A DNA stretch of 64,000 nt from Eledone cirrhosa (lineage: Eukaryota; Mollusca; Cephalopoda; Octopoda; Eledonidae), in assembly GCA_964016885.1 (NCBI GenBank), contig OZ024744.1, forward strand, positions 68,875,278 through 68,939,277, read 5' to 3'. The translations under genes and the position numbers were made by a program. The notes under the pieces are model-generated. The model was not told the origin of the DNA, made no database searches, and worked only from the letters and a program-made list of their open reading frames with translations. Shown here one piece after another: positions 33,820 to 44,020 of the stretch (position 1 is the first letter of the stretch; every line of letters begins with the position of its first letter).

Positions 33820-33837
33820 ACCCAGCGTTGCCTGGGT
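33820..33837 (-). terminator. Helitron 3' terminal hairpin
   Basis: ACCCAG/CTGGGT stem with a 6-base loop (GCAACG on the minus strand), 8 bases before the CTAG end. In Helitrons this hairpin marks the end of rolling-circle transfer. A related hairpin ends the element at 7,931-8,500. Confidence 0.85.
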
Positions 33838-33875
33838 AGGTAAAATAATATCTTCTGAAAGTGAAAGGAATGTCT

Positions 33876-36800
33876 TTACCGGATGGAATGAGGGGTATCC
33901 TTGGTATGAAGACAGTACCCCCCCCCCCCCTTACCACATCCTGTAAGTATTGTTGCCTCAATAACATGAGGCATCGCCTTTTGGACGACCAGACGCGTGC
34001 CGTTGGAAAGCCTTCGAGGTTCTAAATTCCTGAGGAGCATGGCAGGGGCACCTTTCTTAAGTCGCAGTAAGTGTGGTGGCAATCCAGGAGGGTCTAGGGA
34101 GTTAAGAAATTCTGTGGGGTAATTAACAACTTCGTCCGGATCAGCCATAGAGTCAAGGGACTTGTAGATGTGCAGGTTTCCTGGCAAGCACAACGTGAGC
34201 TGTTTATTGATGTTTCCAACTATGTGGTTTTTCGAAGCCAATACTGCGCGTTCACACAACCACTCTTGATTTGTGTAGTTCTCAAGATTAGGAAAAACAG
34301 ACGTCCGTAACTCAGCAATTGACTTAACGCATCTGCAAATCCCTGTGAGGTCCGCTGCACCATCTCCGTCGAGTGAGACTTTGCCATCTCTAACGACAAA
34401 ATGGCAGCAGCAAAACATGCTGACGTCTCATCACTTTGCAGTTGTGCTCTCATGTTTGTTGTAAGCGTCAGCTTTCTTACATAACGCAAAGTGAGGAGAC
34501 TTTAAGTCATGCACCAACCTCATCAGCCCGCGTACCTTTTGGGGTTACAGGCAGAGTCTGTCGGAAGTCCCCAGATAACAGGAAAGTGACACCTCCCATT
34601 GGTTCTTGACAGTCCCTGATGTCTCTGAGTGACCGGTCTAATGCCTCGAAAGCCACCTTGTGGTCCATTGTGCATTCGTCCCAAACAATTAGTAGGCAGC
34701 GCTTTAACACCAGTGCTTTTCCGAAGACTTGCTGATGTTGCACGTGGGTGTCTCAGATGATGCCACGTTGAGAGGAAGACTGAAAGCAGAATGGGCAGTC
34801 CTGCCACCAGGCAGCAAAGTTGCTGCAATGCCGGAAGAAGCCGCGGCCAATGCGATGTTTCCGTGTTGCCTCACTGCAACAGTTTGATTACAAATGTTTT
34901 GCCCGTGCCTTCAGGTGCGTCCAGGACGATTATATCCCCTACCCGATTAAGGATGGAATCAACGAAAATGTTGTAGGCTTGTTTTTGATCCATTAGAAGT
35001 TTTGGTTCATTTTCTTCAACATATATTTTTAGTTCGTCGACATCATATGACGTTTCACGTATAATGTCGTTGGAAATGTCAGAAGGCGCATATCGAAGTG
35101 TTAGCGGAAGTACATATTTCTCCAAGAGATCTCCGCGTAGCAATTTTGTCCGGTTCCATGTATAGTAAGACGGTATTTCAGAATACAACAGAGTTCGAGC
35201 GAAGTCATCATGTTGACAAAGTTTGAAAAAAGCGGTGAGTGTAGTTTCCTTTGGTGAGATCGCCAGCTGAGCAGCTGTTGTATCGTTGAAATACACCCGT
35301 TGACCGTTTTCAAGGTGAACGGCAAGTTGTTTAATGACGGGGTGTCGTTGGTGCAGTGGGAAGCCAAAAATGCGACAAAAGGCTTCATTGCTGTTAATGT
35401 ATCGGCGTGCTTGGTAGTCAGATACATTGTCTCTACTATTTTCATGACGAAGACCAAAGACGGCAGCATCCGACCCCTTGTTTACGTACTTACAAACGTA
35501 ATAAATTAATTTTACTGAGTTGCAAAATTCGACGTTATATGGGCGTTGAACGTTTTCAAAAGGGGGGGGGCAATATGGCACTATCCAGCTGTTGTCGATT
35601 TCGCGTTCACCAACTTTTGCTGTGAACCCACCGTCTTCAGGTCTCCTGCGCCTATACAACGGATATCCGTCACCGCCAATCTGTGTTTCCTGCAAAAACT
35701 GCCTGGGATATCGTTTTTACACTTTCCGTTGTGTATGCACGGGGACTTCATATTGAGTTCATGTACGCAAGGACCATGGACCATGTTTGATGTGACTATA
35801 CAGAAGAGGTCCTTTTCAATCGACGGATCAAGTAGTTCGGCTGAAATGAGTTTGTCGATGTAGTTTGAACTGATTTTTGTAACCAACCAAATCAAGATAT
35901 GGGCATGCGGCAGCCCTCGTTTCTGCCATTCAACCGTGTACATGTCACACCTGACAGGCCCCAAAACCTGTCCTTTCTTTAATAAATCCATTAATTTGGA
36001 TAATTTCAGGCGAAACAATCTTGCTATGAGATCGTGCCTGTGTCTTGTCGCTTGACCGTGGAACAGTTCGTTTGTAATCTCCTTCCACTTGGGATTGCAG
36101 GTAAACGTTATGAAAAGGTCGGGGCGCCCATAATGTCGTACGTAAGTCATGGCGTCCTGAGTTCTCTCGTGCATGTATCGGGTCCCCCTCTGAACGTTGA
36201 AGGCAAAATACACACTTGCCCTAAATTGTCTGGGGATACGTCGTTGTTAATTCCACCGCATAGATGAATGTAACATTCAGATCGAAGATTCTTTTGATTT
36301 AATTTAATGAACCATAATCTCTCGGACTCCATTTTAACGGCCATATCAACAGTAAATTGTTGGAAAAGGTCCCGAGAACGGTGTAGATGGTTGAATGAAT
36401 TGTCCCTTACCATAAATCGGAAAGCGTAGAAATCCATGCAGGTGACAGTTTTGCTAAGATGTGCCTCACCATTGCCTACTGAATGTTGAGGAATGCCGAA
36501 ATGGTATCCGTCCGCGCCGTTGACAAATAGCAATGAATACTGGAGTGCATCGTAGGATCTGTGTGTCTCATTGACACGCTGTAATGTGCTGTCTCGGTGC
36601 TGTTCACCACAAAAAAACGCAGCAATCTCGTTACATATTGGTGCGTTGAACCGACCAGCGTATTCTCCAGATGGCCTTCGGTCAGCATGTATGACCACAC
36701 TAAAGTTTGGGTGGGTGGCTGTTTCCAAAGCGCACTTGAAACTGCGAACATAGTTGTTTTTGTCATGAAGCATTTCTTGAAGTTTTATTATGGTTTCAAT

Positions 36801-37839
36801 GTTAATTTCGGATGAAATAGAGTTTCGCATCTCTGCCTGCTCCTGATAGTTTCCAACGAAGTATAACTGAAGAAATTGAAGATCCTTTTCTACCAGAGAC
36901 TGATTAGACCCAATCAAGTGGTAGATCTGACCATGGACCTTGAAAGTTAGCATGAACCCACGTTCCGAGGCAAGCTTTGCTCCGAAGGATGTTATATGAA
37001 ACGCAGAATTGTTACGGCGTATATTACGCAGAAACTTCGATGATTCCTCCGTCGTGTCTGTCAAAATGAGTTGCAATGTCTCTGGAGAGTCGCGAATAGG
37101 AGGTAGTCTAAATTTACTGTTGAACAGCACATTCCATCTCTCTCCCCTGGCCATTTTTCGTAGGACAAAACTGCCAAGTAGAGGTCATTTCCCCAATTTT
37201 AATACATGCATGGACGGCGTAGTCTGAAGAGAGGTCGTAGTTAAAGGCCTTCAGCAACCATCGTGAATTGCAAGTCCTAGAAATGCCACGTAACGATGAT
37301 CGCCGCTGTTCACTTTGCAGAAATCGGCCACGTCGTTGCTCTATGGTTTCAGTATTTCGTGCAGCAGCAGTGGCAGTGGCAGTGGCGTCCCTGCTTCTTC
37401 GAACGGCGCGTCGTCCTTCATCCTCTGGAGCGCGAGTTGCGGATGTTGCAGCGGCATCCCTACTTCGTCGAACGGCACGTGATCCTTCATCCTTTCGCGC
37501 GTGAGCAGTGGATGTGGCAGCGGCGTCCTTGCTTCGTCGAACGGCACGTCGTCCTTCATCCTCTCGAACGCGAGCAGCAGCAGTCGCGGCAGCATCTTTG
37601 TTCCGTCGAAGTTCACGCCGACTGTCATCCTCCTCCGCTCTTGCAGCTGTCGTCTGCACAGCATTATGTGAGAGCCTGATCGCAGTCGCATTTACATCTT
37701 CGGCGAGACGCCTTCGCTTAGACCTACTTGCATCATTAGATAATCGACCAATGAAAGTTCTTTTCTTGGGGAGCATTGTTTTTAGAAAATTAATCAGGGA
37801 GAACGATAAATAGTGGACAAATAAAGTTAAAGTAAGCAA
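33876..37839 (-). pseudogene. Helitron Rep/helicase protein, frameshifted
   Basis: RepHel replicates Helitrons by rolling circle: a HUH nuclease nicks DNA and a PIF1-like helicase unwinds it. Pieces in order on the minus strand: a basic, repeat-rich N-terminus (37,839-37,114); a Helitron N-terminal domain (37,154-36,147; SFGAKLASERGFMLTFKVHG, HADRRPSGEYAGRFNAP); the Rep part with RPDLFITFTCNPKWKEI and the metal-binding HUH motif in QKRGLPHAHILIW (about 35,915); the tyrosine motif YYVCKYVNKG (about 35,490); Walker A PEGTGKTF (about 34,900); Walker B LLIVWDECTM with LLSGDFRQTLPV (about 34,560-34,690); and the helicase C-terminal part (GTRLVVQKAM). At least four frameshifts divide it. Confidence 0.88.
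37270..37680 (-). repeat. Short repeats coding a charged N-terminal segment in the Helitron protein
   Basis: Four to five copies of a ~66-bp unit encode ARxREDEGRRAVRRSKDAAA-type repeats (alanine, arginine, aspartate-rich). A coiled or disordered nucleic-acid-binding tail is plausible. Copies differ by a few bases, so the array is moderately old. Confidence 0.75.
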
Positions 37840-38419
37840 ATCTAAACACGGATATAAATTGTGAAAAAATATGATAAATCTATGTGGTCTGAGAAAGTGG
37901 GTATGTTTTTGAAAGATTTTGTGTACCAGTCAAACTTCAGGTTTTAAGTTAGGGGCAACGCAGCGTACGGACTACCGGTGATAAAGGAAATTAAATATTG
38001 TGGTTACAGTGGTAGGTATGTAAGTGTCAGTATGTTTGTTCAGTTCGAACATAGCATTAAGTAAGTACTAAACATTGAAAGGATAGAGGAAAAATGGCCG
38101 AAAAATCACAGGATGATAAACTGGAACCTTATGACCATAAACACATTAACTAAACCCCCTTTAAGGTGACAAATGTTGAAGAAGCATGCGTTTCAGAAAC
38201 ATGGGGTAGCTTATGAGAGTATGTATGTATAAAAACCTACCACTTGTAAAAAGCCAAAAAAGAAGTGTGAACCTAGGTCGGACTTTACTGATATAAATAG
38301 GAGTGATTTCGCACAATGAACAACACTCGAGTTGTCTGATTGGTTAGATAATACAAATAAGTGTGATGAAATCTACTGAACACAACTCACTGATGTGTGG
38401 TTGGCCAGAGGTCGCCATT

Positions 38420-38677
38420 TCGCATTTAATTGAAGTGCAATTAAACGGGTGAGACAACCGGGTGCAAAAACTAATAAATCATTCGCACAATTTAGGCATG
38501 AGTGTGAAATAGCACAATCCACATACAGTAGGCGTTAAAATTTACACCTGGGTTAAATCGCGCTTTCTTGGTTAGGAGTGTGAAATGACGCCAAAGTTCA
38601 AGGGAAAAAATTTGACTCCCCATTCCACACTTAATTGTTGTGCAATTACACATGGGGGACAACCGGGTGCAAAATTA
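38420..38677. repeat. Pair of ~45-bp direct repeats in the Helitron 5' region
   Basis: About 38,420-38,465 and 38,632-38,677 share TTAATT, GTGCAATTA and GACAACCGGGTGCAAAA. The spacing is ~212 bp; the function is unknown. Confidence 0.6.
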
Positions 38678-38690
38678 AATTCAATCATCC

Positions 38691-38946
38691 TAAAGTTAAC
38701 TAAATAAACTAAAGTTAAGTCAGGGGGATTTAAAAATTCGCTACTCCATTTCTAGGACATGAGTAACCCATGCGTCAACTCTCGTTTAAATTGGCTTTTA
38801 TTTCCAGAAGTTGAAATGCATTTCAACTCCTGGAAATAAAAGTCAATTTAAACGAAAGTTGACGCATCGGTTATTCATGTCCTACAAATGGAGTAGCGAA
38901 TTTTTAAACCCCCCTGACTTAACTTTAGTTTATTTAGTTAACTTTA
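38691..38946. repeat. 256-bp near-perfect palindrome nested in the Helitron
   Basis: Arms 38,691-38,818 and 38,819-38,946 are almost perfect reverse complements with no spacer, centred on ATGCAT. The outer ends read TAAAGTTAACTAAATAAACT. It may be a fold-back MITE inserted in the Helitron. A second copy of the outer 16 bp follows at 38,941-38,957. Confidence 0.8.
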
Positions 38947-39117
38947 GTTTATTTAGTTAAAATTCAAGTGATAACGAATGTGTGGTGCTTTATCTTATGG
39001 CAGGCAATAACCATTTCGTTTAGTTTTTGTAAGGATCAAGTATAAACTCCTGAGGTTATGGTGCTTTTTTATTGTGGCAGTTTGAACTTTTAAAGGTTAA
39101 GGAATTGGGCTCATTGT

Positions 39118-39824
39118 CCCCGAGGGGGTCCTCTTGCTGAATTGAAATGAAAGTAAATGTGCCTCGCTGTATTTTCATCTGTAGTACATGAATAACAACT
39201 AAGTCGAAATTCGTTTTATTGGACTACCAATTATCGAAGCTATGACGCTTTGCTGCATTACAATAGCCAAATTCAATAAATGACTCGCCGGGGGGCTTGC
39301 TGTCCCCTGGAGGTCCCCTTGCTTGTTCCTGGTATAGACAGTGTCTTCAACATAATCTTTAAGCAATGGGTAACGAATGTGTCCGGTAAAGTTAAAATCG
39401 AACGTAAACTTCAAAAGTTATCAGGTACTAATACAGTGTTAATGTGAACATCAATAGATAAGTCGAAGGGGCTTACTACCCGACCCCGGGGTCCCCTTGA
39501 TAAGTTCAAGTAAAAGTTCATGTGTTCACCTTCCTTTATAAGCCATGGGTAACCAATACATCTCGCTTCGTGAAAACCAAACACCAACTCAAGCAGTTTT
39601 GTTGCATTGATGATATCAACTTCAACATTCACCAAGTCGGTTTACTGCACCCCAAGGGGTCCCCTGCCTGAATTTCTGAATTTATTTGTAGGCCATAAGC
39701 AAACAAAAGATTAATTTTGGTGAAGATGGGAGGCAAACTGCAGGAATTATGGGGCCTTTATGCAGTAGTACTGCTGACTCCAAGCGAGAGGTTTAGGGGG
39801 GTTATCTGCCCCTGGGGGTGCCCC
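39118..39824. repeat. Five diverged repeats with a GC-rich palindromic core at the Helitron 5' end
   Basis: CCCC-N-GGGG-like cores followed by TCCCC or a variant begin at 39,118, 39,304, 39,484, 39,650 and 39,809, spaced 186, 180, 166 and 159 bp. The DNA between the cores is only weakly alike (for example GCAATGGGTAACGAATG near 39,364 and GCCATGGGTAACCAATA near 39,542). Confidence 0.7.
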
Positions 39825-39866
39825 ACAAGACATACAGACAGACATCTTCTGTTTTATATATATAGA

Positions 39867-39922
39867 TAAATAAATATAACACACATATAATATATATATT
39901 ATAGATAAATATAATACACATA
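39867..39922. repeat. AT-rich tandem repeat, right part of the Helitron target
   Basis: Continuation of the array at 33,590-33,808. Joining 33,808 to 39,867 gives a normal repeat unit. Confidence 0.85.
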
Positions 39923-39923
39923 T

Positions 39924-39980
39924 CTGTTAGACACGAAGTGACTAACAACAGAATGTTTTAGTCACTTTAGTGTTCTAACA
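39924..39980. repeat. Short inverted repeat
   Basis: CTGTTAGACACGAAGTGACT and the complement-like AGTCACTTTAGTGTTCTAAC flank 14 bases. It may be a remnant of a transposon end; nothing else supports a family. Confidence 0.5.
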
Positions 39981-39984
39981 TATA

Positions 39985-40815
39985 TGTGTAGATCGTCAAT
40001 TTTTCTTTCAAGGTCTGGCCGTGGCCATGGTGATTACATGCCATTGGCTAATTTTCAACCAATCAGAGTAAGTGTTGCTCAAAAGCATCCGCCATTTTTT
40101 TTTGTTTGTTTTCATAGTTCATTTATTTTTGTTATTTCGTCGTTATATGATTTTTTTTAATTTATATTAACTATTTTTAAAACAAATGTAATATATTGAG
40201 GTTAGGGTTAGGGTTAGGCGGTCAATAGATAAGATGAAAGTCTATCGTAAAAGTTTGTACAAATATTTTAAAATTTATCGTTTGTACAAAACGATTCTAA
40301 ATTTTTGTTTGTAAAAAAATGTTTAAACGCTTCAAAATAGCGTGTATTCATGTTCTGTAATGTCCCATTTTTGTGCACCCTTTTGCCAAATAAAGAAATA
40401 TATCTTTGTATCTTGTTCCTCTTTATATATTGCAATCGAGTATAGGCAGAGTTCCGATTGTAATACAAACTGCACTTTGTTTGTAAATATTTGTAAAAAT
40501 AATTTTTCTAAAAACATTGTAAAAATTTGTGTCACACGCGTTTAAAATCTTTTATATATATATATATATATATATAAAACTAAGGTTGTCTGTCTGTCTC
40601 TCTACTAAAACGGTCGCCACACATCTAAACTTATAGATTAAGCTCCAGCGGAGAGATCGGTAAAAAAAATTTCAAATCGAATGTGTAATATTGATGTTTC
40701 AGTTAAAATGTATAAATACAGTTGAGAGAAGAGTTATTTCCCTTTAATGCAACGTGAGCAGACGATAAATTATTGAAAAGGCGCAAATTTTCACTATTAC
40801 ACATTTGTATTATTG
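39985..40815. other. AT-rich DNA without a recognisable gene
   Basis: It contains a three-unit TTAGGG-like run (40,200-40,217), a (TA)n tract at 40,555-40,576, and at 40,365-40,412 a stretch (GCCAAATAAAGAAATATATC) that resembles the Tx1-like LINE 3' tail at 27,841. No coding region. Confidence 0.6.
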
Positions 40816-40816
40816 T

Positions 40817-40880
40817 CAGTATTAACTTTGCCTTTCATCCTTACGGGGTCGATAAAATAAAGTACCAGTAATACACTGTC
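40817..40880 (+). mobile_element. tRNA-derived SINE (family 1), fragment
   Basis: Only the middle is present: TTAACTTTGCCTTTCATCCT through AGTACCAGTAATACACTG. Head and tail are missing. Confidence 0.75.
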
Positions 40881-41019
40881 ACTATAAGTAGATGCCCATT
40901 CACAAACAGTATTGAAAATATGTTCTTCGACAAATAAAAATGTTTTGTTGATACTATTTCGACGAGCGCTCGTTGTTCTACTCCACGCACGACCACCACA
41001 AATTGGTGACCAGCTCAAC

Positions 41020-41195
41020 ACAAGTATTGGTAGAGCGTCAGACACCATGCTTTGCAGCATTGTTATGGCCCTTTGCGTTCTATGTTCAAATCCCGTCGAG
41101 GTTAACTTTGCCTTTCATCCTTACCAGTTCGATAAAATAAAGTACCAGTAATGGACTGCGGTAATGGCTTTGTGCCGTAAAATAGAAACACTATT
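41020..41195 (+). mobile_element. tRNA-derived SINE (family 1)
   Basis: Head TTGGTAGAGCGTCAGACACC, B-box-like ATGTTCAAATCCC, body TTTGCCTTTCATCCTTACCA and tail GGCTTTGTGCCGTAAAATAG. It is more diverged than the other copies (CCAGTTCGAT in place of GGGGTCGAT). Confidence 0.8.
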
Positions 41196-41745
41196 AATGT
41201 GCAATAAGAGCAAAATCTCACGACATAGCTCAATTATTTTATCTAATGTTGCAACAATACAGGGAAATGTAGTTTGTGTATTTTTTTTTATATTTGCTCA
41301 TAGGCTTTTCCAATTTCGCTCAGCCAACAACTATTAAAAAGAGAGTTGCTTAAGATAACAATTTAATCACAAATTGTTCTTATCTTTTAATACACTCCAA
41401 AAAGTCATCAAATTGTGTGCAATAAGAACAAATCTCATTAATTTGCTCAGGAAATAAAGAAAATTTATATAGACTGATAATTGCAAATGTATGTAAATAT
41501 TTTATTTTTATATTGTTTATTTATTTTATGTTTTCTATTATGTATAATATATTGATTTAATATTGATTGTTTTTTGTTGTTATTTATATTAAAAGTCTGA
41601 AAATATTTTTATACATTTTACACTAATATTTATAAGATCATTTATAATAACAATTATATAATCTAATTACATTACAACGATAATTTATTATTAATATATA
41701 TCATGTTTAACTAGAGTTATTACAAGCATTGCCTTAAAAAAATAT
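41196..41745. other. AT-rich DNA without a recognisable gene
   Basis: No coding or repeat family recognised. Two similar stretches, TGTGCAATAAGAGCAAAATCTC (41,200) and TGTGCAATAAGAACAAATCTC (41,417), hint at an old direct duplication. Confidence 0.6.
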
Positions 41746-41748
41746 TAA

Positions 41749-42112
41749 ACTAGACATGAAAAATGCGCAAGCTCAAAAGAGCCACAGAATGTTATAATAA
41801 ACCTCCAAAAGTGTGGGACTAGAGTTGTTACTCAAAAATATTGTAAACATTATCTATCGTACACGCTGTGGCATCTTTTATAAAAATATCACAATAAATA
41901 CATCTATGTTTAATGTAATAACAGCTATAAATAATTACGTAATATTATTAAAGATAGATGTATTTATTGTGATATTTTTATAAAGGATGCCACAGATTGT
42001 ACGATAGATAATGATTACAATATTTTTGAGTAACAACTCTAGTACCACACTTTTGAAGGTTTATTATAACATTCTGTGGCCCTTTTGAGCTTGCGCATTT
42101 TTTATGTCTAGT
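41749..42112. repeat. 364-bp palindromic MITE
   Basis: The whole sequence folds on itself: the left end ACTAGACATGAAAAATGCGC is matched by GCGCATTTTTTATGTCTAGT at the right end. Arms are ~160 bp with a short centre near 41,930. It lacks coding capacity. TA-rich DNA flanks it, so the duplicated target cannot be defined. Confidence 0.75.
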
Positions 42113-42293
42113 AATATATATATATATTATAAATATAATATATATATTATAAATAAATATAATAAATATATAATATATATATGTTATAAATGTAATATAC
42201 ATATATATATATAATAAACAAATATAATACATATTTAACATATATATTATAAATATAATATACATATAATATATATATTATAAATAAATATAA
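42113..42293. repeat. AT-rich tandem repeat (TATATATTATAAATA-type)
   Basis: Irregular repeats resembling, in composition and unit length, the Helitron target array at 33,590-33,808. Confidence 0.75.
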
Positions 42294-42380
42294 TTGTTTC
42301 TACTTTTGGCACAAGGCCAGCAATTATCCCAGTGCATTACTGGTACTTTATTTTATCGACCCCGTAAGGATGAAAGGCAA
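42294..42380 (-). mobile_element. tRNA-derived SINE (family 1), 3' half
   Basis: Minus-strand copy from the tail (TTCTACTTTTGGCACAAGGC) through ACCCCGTAAGGATGAAAGGC. The head is missing. Confidence 0.8.
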
Positions 42381-42446
42381 CAGAGAGAGAGAAGAATGCC
42401 TTTATATAGAAAAGCAATAAGAAAAATGTATGACATTTTATTTGCG

Positions 42447-43639
42447 CTCTTTGCTACAATGCGTTGCTTCAGTTCCTCTATAATAATATTTAGCTTTTTC
42501 CTCCTATTTTTGTACTTTATTTCCAGTCTATTTTTAGTGTCTATGTTTTGTAGTGTCCCATTCAGTAGGGACTCAAGCTTTCCAATGTCATTTCTCATTT
42601 CCCTGATTTGACCATTCAGTCGTTTCTTCCACCAAGGTTCTGATCTTTCTTGTTTGTTGTTTCCTCTCGCTTTTATGCCAAGTAATTTCTTCCAAGTAAT
42701 CTTGCTGTTGCTTTGAGGATATTGTTGCACTGGTGAAGTCTCCTCGCCTCAAGGTATGGGCTGACTTTGTTTACCTTAGCTGTTGTTTCTTTTAATTTTT
42801 TCCTGTCTACAACTCTTAGGTTCATAGGTTTCCCACTATCATTGTTCATTTCATCTACCACTAAGTTTAGGATATCAACTAAATCTTGTCCTAGCCCGTC
42901 AGCCTTCATCTCCTCAATGGCCGTATCTTTATTCCAGGTATTATTTATTTCAGCATAGGGCGGTGAATTGGCAGTATCGGTAGAGGGTCGGACGCCATGC
43001 TTTGACGCATAGAGTTACGCCCCTTTATGATCTGAGTTCAAATCCCGCCGAGGTTAACTTTGCCTTTCATCCTTACGGGGTCGATAAAATAAAGTACCAG
43101 TAATACACTGGATAATTGCTGGCCTTGTGCCAAAAGTAGAAACAATCATTTATTTCAGCATTCAGATCATTGTCTGTTTCGGATGGTTCCTCCGTTCTCT
43201 CAACCTCTTCACCTTCATTTCCCACTGGCTCGTTTGACTGGCATACTCCACTCTCCATTTCTAACCTAATCTCTCTGCTCAGTTCCTCCAGTTCCAGCTC
43301 GCTTATCCACCCATTAGTTCTTATTACCCGAGCCTGCCGGGCCAATTTTCGTTCATCTAATTTAAATAGACCAATCTCGTTCCAGATGTTATGCATCCGT
43401 TTCCTATAGCCTTTTTCCTTGGGGTTACTCTTCAGGTAACATTGCATAACAGTTCTATTCAATTCTTTCGTCCAGTTGGTTCTGGTCCCTTTCCTTCTTC
43501 TTCTTCCTCCGACACCAGCAGTATTTGGATGACAGCCAGGCCCCTGCTGCTGAGCCAGGGAGCACCTGCTGGGTGAGCGTCTGTCACATGACATTCCAGT
43601 CTCCATTTCACCGTTATTCGAACTGTTTAGGTTCGACAT
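42447..43639 (-). pseudogene. D2 N-terminal region with a Myb-like DNA-binding motif
   Basis: From ATG at 43,639: serine and asparagine-rich start (MSNLNSSNNGEMETGMSCDR), then a Myb/SANT-like segment, GTRTNWTKELNRTVMQCYLK, followed by NPKEKGYRKRMHNIWNEIG, which in R2/R4-type elements is part of the N-terminal target-DNA-binding region. After the SINE the frame goes on with NNTWNKDTAIEEMKADGLGQ, a linker, and [20 protein letters not shown], the segment that is also present in D1. The reverse transcriptase and nuclease are absent. Confidence 0.75.
42957..43147 (+). mobile_element. tRNA-derived SINE (family 1) with intact target-site duplication
   Basis: Full copy from the tRNA-like head (GGTAGAGGGTCGGACGCCAT) to the tail (GTGCCAAAAGTAGAAACAAT). 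A 14-bp direct repeat ATTTATTTCAGCAT lies at 42,943-42,956 and 43,148-43,161, the target-site duplication. It is the youngest-looking SINE insertion here. Confidence 0.92.
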
Positions 43640-43711
43640 TGAAACAATCTTATCGAGGATTGGTGAATGTATGGTTACATAACCACCGGTGATTTCATCA
43701 ACCTCGGTGAT

Positions 43712-43736
43712 TATTATTATTATTATTATTATTATT
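43712..43736. repeat. (ATT)n microsatellite
   Basis: About eight units, shared by the 5' ends of LINE D2 (minus) and LINE C3 (plus). Confidence 0.9.
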
Positions 43737-44020
43737 GGTTGGTGAAGCCACGCTTCTTATCGCCTCCAGTTTTTTTTTTCAACGTTTTACCTCGTTTGCA
43801 ACCGTTCTAAACCTTTTATTCAAGTTTTAAATTTGATAAAAGTTTAGAAGAAGTGACCCACCTCATACAGGGGTTCACTAGTAAATAATACGGCACCCAT
43901 TTACGGGGTGTCGTATTCGTATTTGTGTAAAAATATTTTTTTGAAAAATTTCAACATGGATAACACAAGAAAGAGAGAGAGCGCTGTCAGACAACACAGA
44001 AAGAGGGCGACTTTATCAGC

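Larger units (their letters stand above)
33809..39866 (-). mobile_element. Helitron, autonomous type, both ends present
   Basis: On the minus strand it begins TCTATATATATAAAACAGAA (39,866 downward) and ends with an 18-base hairpin (ACCCAG, loop, CTGGGT) followed by ACTGCTGCTAG, the CTRR end typical of Helitrons. It is flanked by A and T, with no target-site duplication, as expected for Helitron insertion between A and T. It encodes broken Rep and helicase domains (33,876-37,839). The 5' 2 kb is non-coding with repeated GC-rich motifs and a nested palindrome. Confidence 0.9.
42447..43712 (-). mobile_element. R4/Dong-like LINE D2: 5' half, 3' part missing
   Basis: The minus-strand element starts at an (ATT)n array (43,712-43,736) and keeps its 5' UTR and the N-terminal coding half. 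It stops at 42,447, in the middle of a region shared with D1. Loss of the 3' half is unusual for LINEs and implies a later deletion or rearrangement. A SINE (42,957-43,147) has inserted in the coding region. Confidence 0.8.

Noticed and set aside
37268..37813. Plus-strand frames of 78-127 codons over the Helitron N-terminus
   Set aside because: Antisense shadows of the arginine/alanine-rich repeats coded on the minus strand.
40200..40217. Telomere-like TTAGGG repeats
   Set aside because: Only about three units; could be chance or a tiny interstitial remnant. Not enough to claim a telomere or fusion site.
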